Positions 42,701-49,275 of a stretch of 55,712 nucleotides of DNA are shown piece after piece. The stretch lies in contig CAYIBX010000004.1 of assembly GCA_964361785.1 (NCBI GenBank), forward strand, positions 1 through 55,712. The letters run 5' to 3'. Below the pieces are notes generated by a model. That model did not search any database and was not told the DNA's origin. It saw only the letters and a list, made by a program, of their open reading frames with translations. Source of the stretch: UBA927 sp964361785 (lineage in GTDB: Bacteria; Patescibacteriota; Microgenomatia; UBA10105; UBA927). The position numbers were made by a program, and so were the translations under genes. How positions within the stretch are numbered: position 1 is the first letter of the stretch; each line of letters opens with the position of its first letter.

Positions 42701-43612
42701 CTACAACGTTTTTTCTATTCGATATACAGCAACGTCTTTGCCCCCGAGTTCATATTTATATCTCTCTTGACCCTGAAGAAAGTTATATTCCGTGTAATTG
42801 TTTTCAATAGCCCAAAGTATCATTTTTGCCTTAAGGTAAAATCCTGCTCCTTTATAGGTAGCATCAAACCCTGAGTTATAGAGAAGTAGTGTCCGATCTA
42901 CCACAAAAAGAATTACCGAGGCGGCTAAAGATCCCTCTTTGGTAGAAAGATTACCTTGAAGTATTTGTATGTTTGGTAATGTTGGCAGAGACCTAAAAAA
43001 CAGATCCATATCGTTTGTTAGAAATATTTTTTTGTCGTCTGATTGCTTCATAAGCATGAGTAGTACGTTGATATTTATTTCCTTTTTTACCGAAAAATTG
43101 ATATCAGGATATGAGAGTTCAAACTTGTTGATTTTTCTTCGGAATTCATGTCTATTTTTGCGATCGAGGGATTGGAAATAGTCTGTCTCGGTCTTTGGAA
43201 GAAGGATAGTTGGGGTCATATCTTCGTTTGTGACGAAGCCACCAAGTTTTTGTAAAATATCTTTGGTTGGAGAACTTGCTGGCACATTTCTTAAAATTAT
43301 ACGTTCTACATCTTGATCTTTTAAATATGAGAGAAGTTCTTGCCAAAATAGTTGTTTGTTGTTCGTATCCCCAATGCAATCTAGGTAATCAGCAATTTCT
43401 TCTCCACCGGAAAAATGTATTTCATTGTTGGTTATTACAAATGGGACGAGCACGTCGTCCGTATAGTGCACAAGAACGTGTGAGGTTGGTGCAAGTATTT
43501 TTTTCCACGCCATGTGCCAGCTGTAGGTATAAAATGGATAGACGATGGCTTCTTTCGCAAGAATATTATTCCAGATGTTTTCACATTCTTCCAATGGTAG
43601 AGTTTTGATCAT
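42701..43612 (-). CDS. GNAT-fold acyltransferase (BioF2/FemAB-like)
   Basis: 303 aa. The middle contains SLDRKNRHEFRRKINKFE and the C-terminus AGFYLKAKMILWAIENNYTEYNFLQGQERYKYELG, the pattern of the CelD/BcsL acetyltransferase domain (PF13480) used in exopolysaccharide and peptidoglycan modification. The substrate is unknown. It is transcribed divergently from the PIG-L deacetylase gene with overlapping -10 elements, which hints at joint work on an amino sugar. Confidence 0.8.
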   Translation of the reverse strand: MIKTLPLEECENIWNNILAKEAIVYPFYTYSWHMAWKKILAPTSHVLVHYTDDVLVPFVITNNEIHFSGGEEIADYLDCIGDTNNKQLFWQELLSYLKDQDVERIILRNVPASSPTKDILQKLGGFVTNEDMTPTILLPKTETDYFQSLDRKNRHEFRRKINKFELSYPDINFSVKKEININVLLMLMKQSDDKKIFLTNDMDLFFRSLPTLPNIQILQGNLSTKEGSLAASVILFVVDRTLLLYNSGFDATYKGAGFYLKAKMILWAIENNYTEYNFLQGQERYKYELGGKDVAVYRIEKTL

Positions 43613-43618
43613 ACAGGT

Positions 43619-43626
43619 ATTATAAT
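43619..43626. promoter_or_regulatory. Back-to-back overlapping -10 elements
   Basis: The octamer ATTATAAT contains TATAAT on the plus strand (43621-43626, 7 nt before ATG 43634) and TATAAT on the minus strand (43624-43619, 6 nt before ATG 43612). The two leaderless genes thus share four promoter base pairs. Confidence 0.65.
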
Positions 43627-43633
43627 CCTAAAT

Positions 43634-44311
43634 ATGAGAAAGACGGTACTCTGTGTCATTGCACATCCTGACGACGAAGCGTTTGGTCCATCAGGAACAC
43701 TTGCAAAGTTAGCGGTCAATCATGATGTCCATATCGTGTGTGTGACGGATGGAGCGAGTGATCCGCGGTTTCATGCTATCGGAGGCAAAAAGTTGTCGGA
43801 CTTGCGTGTTGAGGAGCTTCATGCGTCTGCCGTAGTGATTGGCGCAAAAAAAGTACATCTATTACATTTTCAGGACGGAACGCTCAATAACAATATCTAC
43901 CATGAAGTCGCAGAGAAACTCACGGTACTTGTGAAGCAGTACAAACCATCATTGCTTATTACCACCGAGCTTCGCGGAGTGTCAGGGCACTTGGATCACG
44001 TAGCAGTTGCGATGATCACAAGTTACGTGTACAGGAAGAATCGTTCTATTGATGCAATTTGGTACAACTGTGTAAGCAAAAGCAGCAGCAGCTTGATGAA
44101 AAACTATTTTGTTTTTTTTCCGGAAGGATTTGATAAGAATGATGTGGATTTAGTGGTGAATATACGATCTGTATTTAGTAAAAAAATTGCCGCGGCTCTG
44201 TGTCATAAGACGCAGATGAAAGATGCACTGCGGGTGATTGCAAAGTGGCTCATATCTCCTAGAGAAGAATGGTTTTTTGTAACTAAGAGAACTTCTTTTG
44301 CTTTTTTATAA
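43634..44311 (+). CDS. PIG-L/LmbE-family deacetylase
   Basis: 225 aa. CVIAHPDDEAFGPSGTLAKLA gives the zinc ligands (HPDDE) and catalytic Asp; the second His motif is SGHLDHVAVA. Members remove N-acetyl groups from GlcNAc conjugates. With the divergent acyltransferase it might de- and re-acylate a surface sugar. The last 29 bp overlap the convergent coiled-coil gene. Confidence 0.9.
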   Translation: MRKTVLCVIAHPDDEAFGPSGTLAKLAVNHDVHIVCVTDGASDPRFHAIGGKKLSDLRVEELHASAVVIGAKKVHLLHFQDGTLNNNIYHEVAEKLTVLVKQYKPSLLITTELRGVSGHLDHVAVAMITSYVYRKNRSIDAIWYNCVSKSSSSLMKNYFVFFPEGFDKNDVDLVVNIRSVFSKKIAAALCHKTQMKDALRVIAKWLISPREEWFFVTKRTSFAFL

Positions 44312-44705
44312 GTTTTGCTGTGTAGACGATTTCGCGTATTTCACCGTCTTCTCCCTCAATTTCTGATTGTCCTGTCATACGTTGATACTCCCGAAGATAT
44401 TCGGATAGTCCAAGATTAGCTTCTTTGATCTCAAATGAGAGTTCTTTTGCTTTTTCTGCGATATTTCTGGTCGCTTGATTTTGCATGACATTGAGTTTGG
44501 CCTTCCCTTTTTCTTTGGCCAGCTCTTTAACTTTCAAGTCTGCCTCCCTGTACGTTTCATCGTTTGTCAGTGCGCTGTCTATCATTTCCTTATATTTTTT
44601 GAGCTCTTCTTTATTGCGATCGACCGTTGAAATCGTATTTTTGATCATCGATTCAAGCTCGAGAATTGTGTTGGCCGCTTGTGCTCCGTCATTTGTAGTA
44701 TCCAT
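44283..44705 (-). CDS. Coiled-coil hypothetical protein
   Basis: 140 aa, almost entirely helical and charged with heptad-like spacing (NRNKEELKKYKEMIDSAL-type segments, KELAKEKGKAKLNVMQNQAT). No membrane helix. Minus-strand TAATAA ends 6 nt before the ATG. Function unknown; diverges from the zinc-ribbon protein. Confidence 0.7.
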   Translation of the reverse strand: MDTTNDGAQAANTILELESMIKNTISTVDRNKEELKKYKEMIDSALTNDETYREADLKVKELAKEKGKAKLNVMQNQATRNIAEKAKELSFEIKEANLGLSEYLREYQRMTGQSEIEGEDGEIREIVYTAKLIKKQKKFS

Positions 44706-44756
44706 ATCTAATTATTAAACAAAAAATGACGGTATGAGTGCAAGGGGGAAAACGTG

Positions 44757-44762
44757 TACACT
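44757..44762 (+). promoter_or_regulatory. -10 element for the zinc-ribbon gene
   Basis: TACACT ending 6 nt before ATG 44769; rules out the GTG at 44754 as start. Confidence 0.5.
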
Positions 44763-44768
44763 GAATAT

Positions 44769-45098
44769 ATGGAAATGTGTCCAGCGTGTCATACAACGGT
44801 GAAAAATACCGATTATTTTTGCTTTAACTGCGGGAAGAATTTACATGAGAAGCCGCCGTCAATAAGCATATTCGATCAAGCGCTTCTTTATGCAAAGTGT
44901 ATATTTTTGCCCCCTATGGGTTTTATATGGGGATGTAAGTATTTAAAGCAGTCAGATCAGCGCACGCGAATCGTCGGCCTTGTCGCATACGCGATTACGG
45001 TAATCGTTTTCATATGGGCGACAGCGTATACGATGAATGTTTTCAATACAGTAAGCAAACAAGTAAACACGCAATTTGAAGGTGTTGGAGGATTTTAG
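44769..45098 (+). CDS. Zinc-ribbon membrane protein
   Basis: 109 aa from ATG 44769. An N-terminal zinc ribbon (CPACHTTVKNTDYFCFNCG) is followed by a hydrophobic segment (CIFLPPMGFIWGCKYL), a short polar stretch and a clear transmembrane helix (IVGLVAYAITVIVFIWATAY). This is a common but uncharacterised architecture in small bacterial genomes. A 40-bp palindrome begins 13 nt after the stop. Confidence 0.75.
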   Translation: MEMCPACHTTVKNTDYFCFNCGKNLHEKPPSISIFDQALLYAKCIFLPPMGFIWGCKYLKQSDQRTRIVGLVAYAITVIVFIWATAYTMNVFNTVSKQVNTQFEGVGGF

Positions 45099-45110
45099 TA
45101 TGTGAATGTC

Positions 45111-45150
45111 ACTACAACTTTTTTACGCTATAGCGTAAAAAAGTTGTAGT
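45111..45150. repeat. 40-bp perfect palindrome
   Basis: Arms of 20 bp with no spacer: ACTACAAC, six T, ACGCTA, then the exact complement. The T-run is in the left arm and the A-run in the right, the opposite of a bidirectional terminator. It lies between the zinc-ribbon gene and the aldolase promoter. Confidence 0.9.
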
Positions 45151-45198
45151 AAACTATATGAGTATTAATAAAAAGTATAGATAAGATTATAAGTGGCG

Positions 45199-45227
45199 TT
45201 GACAAATTGGGCGTAGTATACGATGAT
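45199..45227 (+). promoter_or_regulatory. Promoter of the aldolase-FBPase operon
   Basis: TTGACA (45199-45204), 17-nt spacer, GATGAT (45222-45227). The start would be near 45234, leaving a leader of about 26 nt with a Shine-Dalgarno (AAAGGAG) before ATG 45260. Confidence 0.55.
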
Positions 45228-45259
45228 TTTAGGACGTAGATTTAGTGAAAGGAGACGTT

Positions 45260-46174
45260 ATGAATATCCCACTCTTTGTTCCCGCAGATGTTCCTGAGGC
45301 AAAACGGTTAGAGTATGAAAAGAATATAAAGCTAGCGACCCATGATACGGGTCGACTTATGCTTTTTGCAGGTGATCAGAAGGTAGAGCACATGAATGAT
45401 GATTATTACGGAGACGGAATTGCACCCGACGACGAAAATCCAGAACATATGTTTGAGATCGCAAGTCGAGCGAGTATTGGTGTATTTGCCACACAGTTAG
45501 GATTAGTAGCACGTTATGGCGTCGACTACAAAACTATACCTTATTTGGTGAAATTAAATTCCAAAACTGATTTGGTGAAAAAAGACGTGAGTGACCCAAG
45601 AAGCTTTAGCTGGTATGACGTGGATGACGTCGTCCGATTTAAAGAAACGAGTGGGTTAAATATTTTAGGAGTAGGATACACAGTATATTCTGGAAGCGAA
45701 TTTGAAGGCCAAATGCTTCACGAAGCAGCACAAGCCGTGTTTAAGGCGCATCAACATGGATTATTGAGTGTTCTTTGGATGTATCCAAGAGGAAGATCGG
45801 TCGCTGATGAGAAAGATCCGCATTTAGTCGCCGGAGCCGCAGGTGTGGCGTGTACGTTAGGATCTGACTTTGTAAAGGTAAATTATCCAAAACCTAAAGA
45901 AGGAGATAGAGCTAAAGCATTAAACGAAGCAGTTGTTGCCGCAGGACGTACGAAGCTTATTTGTGCAGGCGGCAGTAGTATGGAGGTCAAAGATTTTTTG
46001 ATAACGCTTCATGAGCAAATTCATGTGTCTGGCACCAGTGGTAATGCGACAGGTAGAAATATTCATCAAAAGCCGCTTGAAGAAGCAGTACGATTTGCCA
46101 ACGCTGTTTCAGCTCTCACATACGATGGCGCATCGGTAGACGCAGCGTATGCTATATATAAAGGAAGTAACTAA
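45260..46174 (+). CDS. Class I fructose-bisphosphate aldolase, archaeal/DhnA type
   Basis: 304 aa from ATG 45260, set by the AAAGGAG site; the GTG at 45245 precedes that site. TIM barrel of the DeoC/FbaB family: LFAGDQKVEHMNDDYYG at the start, VLWMYPRGRSV, SDFVKVNYPKP with the Schiff-base Lys, CAGGSSM and HVSGTSGNATGRNIHQ phosphate-binding loops. It joins or splits fructose 1,6-bisphosphate. The FBPase gene follows 1 nt after the stop, implying gluconeogenic use. Confidence 0.92.
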   Translation: MNIPLFVPADVPEAKRLEYEKNIKLATHDTGRLMLFAGDQKVEHMNDDYYGDGIAPDDENPEHMFEIASRASIGVFATQLGLVARYGVDYKTIPYLVKLNSKTDLVKKDVSDPRSFSWYDVDDVVRFKETSGLNILGVGYTVYSGSEFEGQMLHEAAQAVFKAHQHGLLSVLWMYPRGRSVADEKDPHLVAGAAGVACTLGSDFVKVNYPKPKEGDRAKALNEAVVAAGRTKLICAGGSSMEVKDFLITLHEQIHVSGTSGNATGRNIHQKPLEEAVRFANAVSALTYDGASVDAAYAIYKGSN

Positions 46175-46175
46175 T

Positions 46176-47108
46176 ATGGCGCGTATAACGCTTACAGAGT
46201 TTGTAGCAAAAAATAATAGCGAGTTGGGTGCACCGTTTCAAGAGCTTATGGCGGTCATTGAAACTGTAGCACAGAAAATTCATGCCAAGCTTGATCGGAA
46301 CGGCTTGATTGAAGAATCGGGAGACTCAGGAAGTACGAATGTATATGGAGAAGAAGTGCAGAAACTGGATGAATATGCCAACGCAATACTCACCGATTCG
46401 CTTCTTGTCTGTACTGCAGTGCACGCAGTGGGGTCTGAAGAACTGTCAGATCCAAAGTTTTCGACCCATGAGAAGGGATCCTATATCGTCACCCATGATC
46501 CTGTGGATGGGTCATCAAATATTGATACAAATTTACCCATTGGGACAATTTTTGGTGTATATCCTAAAAATGAAACAGTACTGCAAAAAGGCTCTACGCT
46601 TATAGTTTCTGGCTATGTATTGTATGGCCCAAGCATGATGCTTGTGTATGCCACAAAAGGACACGTAAATGGATTTACCTTTGATCCGAGTATTGGCGCA
46701 TTTGTACTAAGCTATCCTGATATAGAAATTGGGGACAAAAAGTATTATGGCATCAATGAAGGTAATTGGGAATTATTTTCTGAGGGAGACCGCGCGTATT
46801 TATCGAGTATTAAAAAGGAAGGCGGATATTCGTTGCGATACGTGGGATCAATGGTTGGAGATATTCATCGTACTTTGTTAAAGGGTGGTATATTTATCTA
46901 TCCTTCGGATTCTAAACATCCGAATGGAAAATTGCGGTTATTATATGAAGTTGCACCGTTATCATTTCTCATAATCCAAGCTGGCGGGGATGCGATAAGT
47001 GACAAGACTAACCCGCTTGATCTCTTACCAGAAAAGCACGATCAGCGCGTGGCAATTGCGTTAGGATCAAAAAGTGAGATAAAGAAATATCTTTCATTTC
47101 AAATATAA
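46176..47108 (+). CDS. fbp: Class I fructose-1,6-bisphosphatase
   Basis: 310 aa from ATG 46176 (AAGGAAG upstream). ESGDSGSTNVYGEEVQKLDE, HDPVDGSSNIDTNLPIGTIFG with the metal-binding aspartates, and YVGSMVGDIHRTLLKGGIF for substrate binding are the class I signature. Normal length (330 in E. coli, slightly shorter). Dephosphorylates FBP to F6P. With the aldolase upstream it forms a two-gene gluconeogenesis unit. Confidence 0.95.
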   Translation: MARITLTEFVAKNNSELGAPFQELMAVIETVAQKIHAKLDRNGLIEESGDSGSTNVYGEEVQKLDEYANAILTDSLLVCTAVHAVGSEELSDPKFSTHEKGSYIVTHDPVDGSSNIDTNLPIGTIFGVYPKNETVLQKGSTLIVSGYVLYGPSMMLVYATKGHVNGFTFDPSIGAFVLSYPDIEIGDKKYYGINEGNWELFSEGDRAYLSSIKKEGGYSLRYVGSMVGDIHRTLLKGGIFIYPSDSKHPNGKLRLLYEVAPLSFLIIQAGGDAISDKTNPLDLLPEKHDQRVAIALGSKSEIKKYLSFQI

Positions 47109-47142
47109 TCTTCACAATTTCTTCATCAATGTGCTGTATAAT
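47107..47142 (+). promoter_or_regulatory. Regulator promoter with TTCAY direct repeat
   Basis: TATAAT (47137-47142) ends 6 nt before ATG 47149. Upstream, in place of a -35, are TTCAC (47111) and TTCAT (47122), 11 bp apart, the spacing of OmpR-family half sites. The stretch AATCTTCA recurs at 49244 before the copper operon, which suggests autoregulation. Confidence 0.55.
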
Positions 47143-47148
47143 GCCTGC

Positions 47149-47823
47149 ATGAGAGTGTTATTGGTGGAGGATGAGCTGCGTTTATCAAGAGTTATAAAAA
47201 AGGGTCTTGTAGAAGACGGGTTTGCCGTAGATACAGCGTTTGATGGAGAGGAAGGTCTTTTTTTAGCAGAGTCGGAAACCTATGATGTCATAATTTTAGA
47301 TATTATGCTTCCCAAACTTGACGGATTGCAAGTGTGTCAAAGATTGAGAGCCAAAAAAATAAAAACTCCGATACTTATCTTGACTGCAAAAACGACTCTT
47401 GAAGACAAAGTATCAGGATTTGAGAGTGGGGCGGATGACTATGTTACCAAGCCGTTTGCGTTTATAGAACTTCGATCGAGAATTCATGCACTTGTCCGAA
47501 GAAGCGTCGGAGAAGCCACATCGACACTTGCTCTCAAAGATCTCGTGGTCGATTCAATAAAGCACGCAGTGTCACGATCGGGATTACCAATTAGCCTCAC
47601 CCCCAAAGAATTTTCTATTTTAGAATTACTACTGCGGCATAAAGATGAGGTGGTGACTCGCACGATGATAACAGAGCATGTGTGGGATTATAATTTTGAA
47701 GGAATGAGCAACATTGTCGATGTGTTTGTGGCAAGCCTGAGAAGAAAGGTTGATAAAAAATCGCCGTATAAATTACTCCACACGATACACGGTGTAGGAT
47801 ATAAAATAAGTGAGACACCATGA
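47149..47823 (+). CDS. OmpR/CusR-type response regulator
   Basis: 224 aa from ATG 47149; an upstream in-frame GTG at 47131 lies inside the promoter. Receiver domain with Asp51 in ILDIMLP, acidic pair EDE near residues 7-9 and Lys101 in YVTKPF; C-terminal winged helix (SLTPKEFSILELLLRH, RTMITEHVWDYNF). Linked to the copper genes downstream, so it most likely controls metal resistance as CusR/CopR do. ATGA overlap with the kinase gene. Confidence 0.93.
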   Translation: MRVLLVEDELRLSRVIKKGLVEDGFAVDTAFDGEEGLFLAESETYDVIILDIMLPKLDGLQVCQRLRAKKIKTPILILTAKTTLEDKVSGFESGADDYVTKPFAFIELRSRIHALVRRSVGEATSTLALKDLVVDSIKHAVSRSGLPISLTPKEFSILELLLRHKDEVVTRTMITEHVWDYNFEGMSNIVDVFVASLRRKVDKKSPYKLLHTIHGVGYKISETP

Positions 47824-49223
47824 ATACAAAAAGCGTCCGCTTTCGTTTAACTGCCCTCTATAGTAGTACTCTCATATTCTCATTGGTTATTTTATTTGCA
47901 AGTTTCTATTGGGTGACCAAACGGGAGCTTTATAATCACACCGACGTCGCACTTCGGTCCCACGGCAATCGGCTCATAAATATATTAACGCAGGAAAAGT
48001 TACTTATTGATACGCAAATGTCATCGCAACTATTAACAGAGGCATTTAATGAAACACCCGGGATGTTGGCATTTGTTACGGATAATCAAGGAAGCGTTCT
48101 GACTATTTCTCAACGGACAAATAATGTTGATGACGTAGCTGCAGCGCTATTTGCTAAGGCAAAGTCATTTAAGGATCCGTTATTTGTCAACCAATCTGTG
48201 GGATCTGTCGGCATGCGCTTTATACTCATTCCGATTATTGTCAATGAGTCGCTTCTTGATGTCATTATAATAGGACACCCTATCGATGTCATAGATAATT
48301 CATTGGTGTCTTTATATGGAAGTCTGATAGTAGTTTTTTTGTCGTTTGTGATTCCCACGGTATTTGGTGGATATGTATTGGCCGGGAGCGCTCTTTTACC
48401 CGTAGGGGAAATCAGTAAAGAAATGGCTGAAATTAGTTCGGAAAACTTGAAACGTCGCGTGAAAGCTCCTCACACAGAGGATGAAATAGAAGAGTTAGCT
48501 CATACATTTAATGGTTTACTGGATCGGATAGAACATGCATTTACACGAGAGAGACAGTTTATTGGCGATATTGCCCACGAGTTAAAAACGCCCCTTGCGA
48601 CATTAAAGAGCGGCATAGACGTCGCCATTTTAAAGAATCGGTCTCAATCGGAGTATAAAAAGGTGCTTGACGAACTTTTGATTGATGCAAATCGGTTATC
48701 CGCTACTCTTACGCATATATTGGATTTGGCATGGGGTAAGGTAGATACATACGAAACCATAAAAGATTCTGTGAATATATCAGAGGTAACAAGAGAGGTA
48801 GTGGAAATTGCTCAAAAGTTGTCTTACGGAAAAGATATTGTAATTGCCTCACATATCGAAGATGGGCTCATGATTCGGGGAAAGAAAGACAAAATATTTC
48901 GTGCAATCGTAAATATTGTGGATAATTCCATTAAGTTTAGTAAAGAAAAAGATACTATTACCATTTCGCTTCGTAAAAAATCTAAGCAGGTAGTATTGGG
49001 GGTTAAAGATACTGGTAGGGGAATTGCAAAAGAAGATTTTCCGCACGTATTTGATCGCTTTTATCGTGGATCTAAAACAGATAAAACCATAGGATCTGGT
49101 TTAGGATTGTCCATAGCAAAAGCGGTTATTACTTCATGTGGAGGTACGATTTATATAAAAAGTACTACCGGCAAAGGAACATTTGTGACCATTGTTTTTC
49201 CTCAGGATATCACTACTTCATAA
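47820..49223 (+). CDS. Sensor histidine kinase (CusS-like)
   Basis: 467 aa. TM1 (about 11-32), a periplasmic-type sensor domain of about 130 aa, TM2 (163-188), HAMP, then HisKA with His253 in IGDIAHELKTP, N box NIVDNSIKF, G1 KDTGRGI, F box FDRFYRG and G2 GSGLGLS. Partner of the regulator it overlaps. The sensor domain lacks an obvious Met/His metal site, so metal sensing is inferred from the neighbours only. Confidence 0.93.
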   Translation: MNTKSVRFRLTALYSSTLIFSLVILFASFYWVTKRELYNHTDVALRSHGNRLINILTQEKLLIDTQMSSQLLTEAFNETPGMLAFVTDNQGSVLTISQRTNNVDDVAAALFAKAKSFKDPLFVNQSVGSVGMRFILIPIIVNESLLDVIIIGHPIDVIDNSLVSLYGSLIVVFLSFVIPTVFGGYVLAGSALLPVGEISKEMAEISSENLKRRVKAPHTEDEIEELAHTFNGLLDRIEHAFTRERQFIGDIAHELKTPLATLKSGIDVAILKNRSQSEYKKVLDELLIDANRLSATLTHILDLAWGKVDTYETIKDSVNISEVTREVVEIAQKLSYGKDIVIASHIEDGLMIRGKKDKIFRAIVNIVDNSIKFSKEKDTITISLRKKSKQVVLGVKDTGRGIAKEDFPHVFDRFYRGSKTDKTIGSGLGLSIAKAVITSCGGTIYIKSTTGKGTFVTIVFPQDITTS

Positions 49224-49267
49224 TTGCTTTTCATTATTAATGAAATCTTCATATTTACATTGATACT
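49217..49267 (+). promoter_or_regulatory. Copper operon promoter/operator region
   Basis: Three TTCAT sites (49217, 49230, 49248) and a near-perfect palindrome TTTCATTA-T-TAATGAAA (49229-49245). A -10 GATACT (49262-49267) lies 8 nt before ATG 49276 and there is no -35, as expected for an activator-dependent promoter. Confidence 0.5.
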
Positions 49268-49275
49268 ATTGAATC

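Noticed and set aside
45099..45259. Riboswitch or small structured RNA before the aldolase gene
   Set aside because: Apart from the palindrome, which lies upstream of the predicted promoter, no conserved riboswitch-like pairing is visible.
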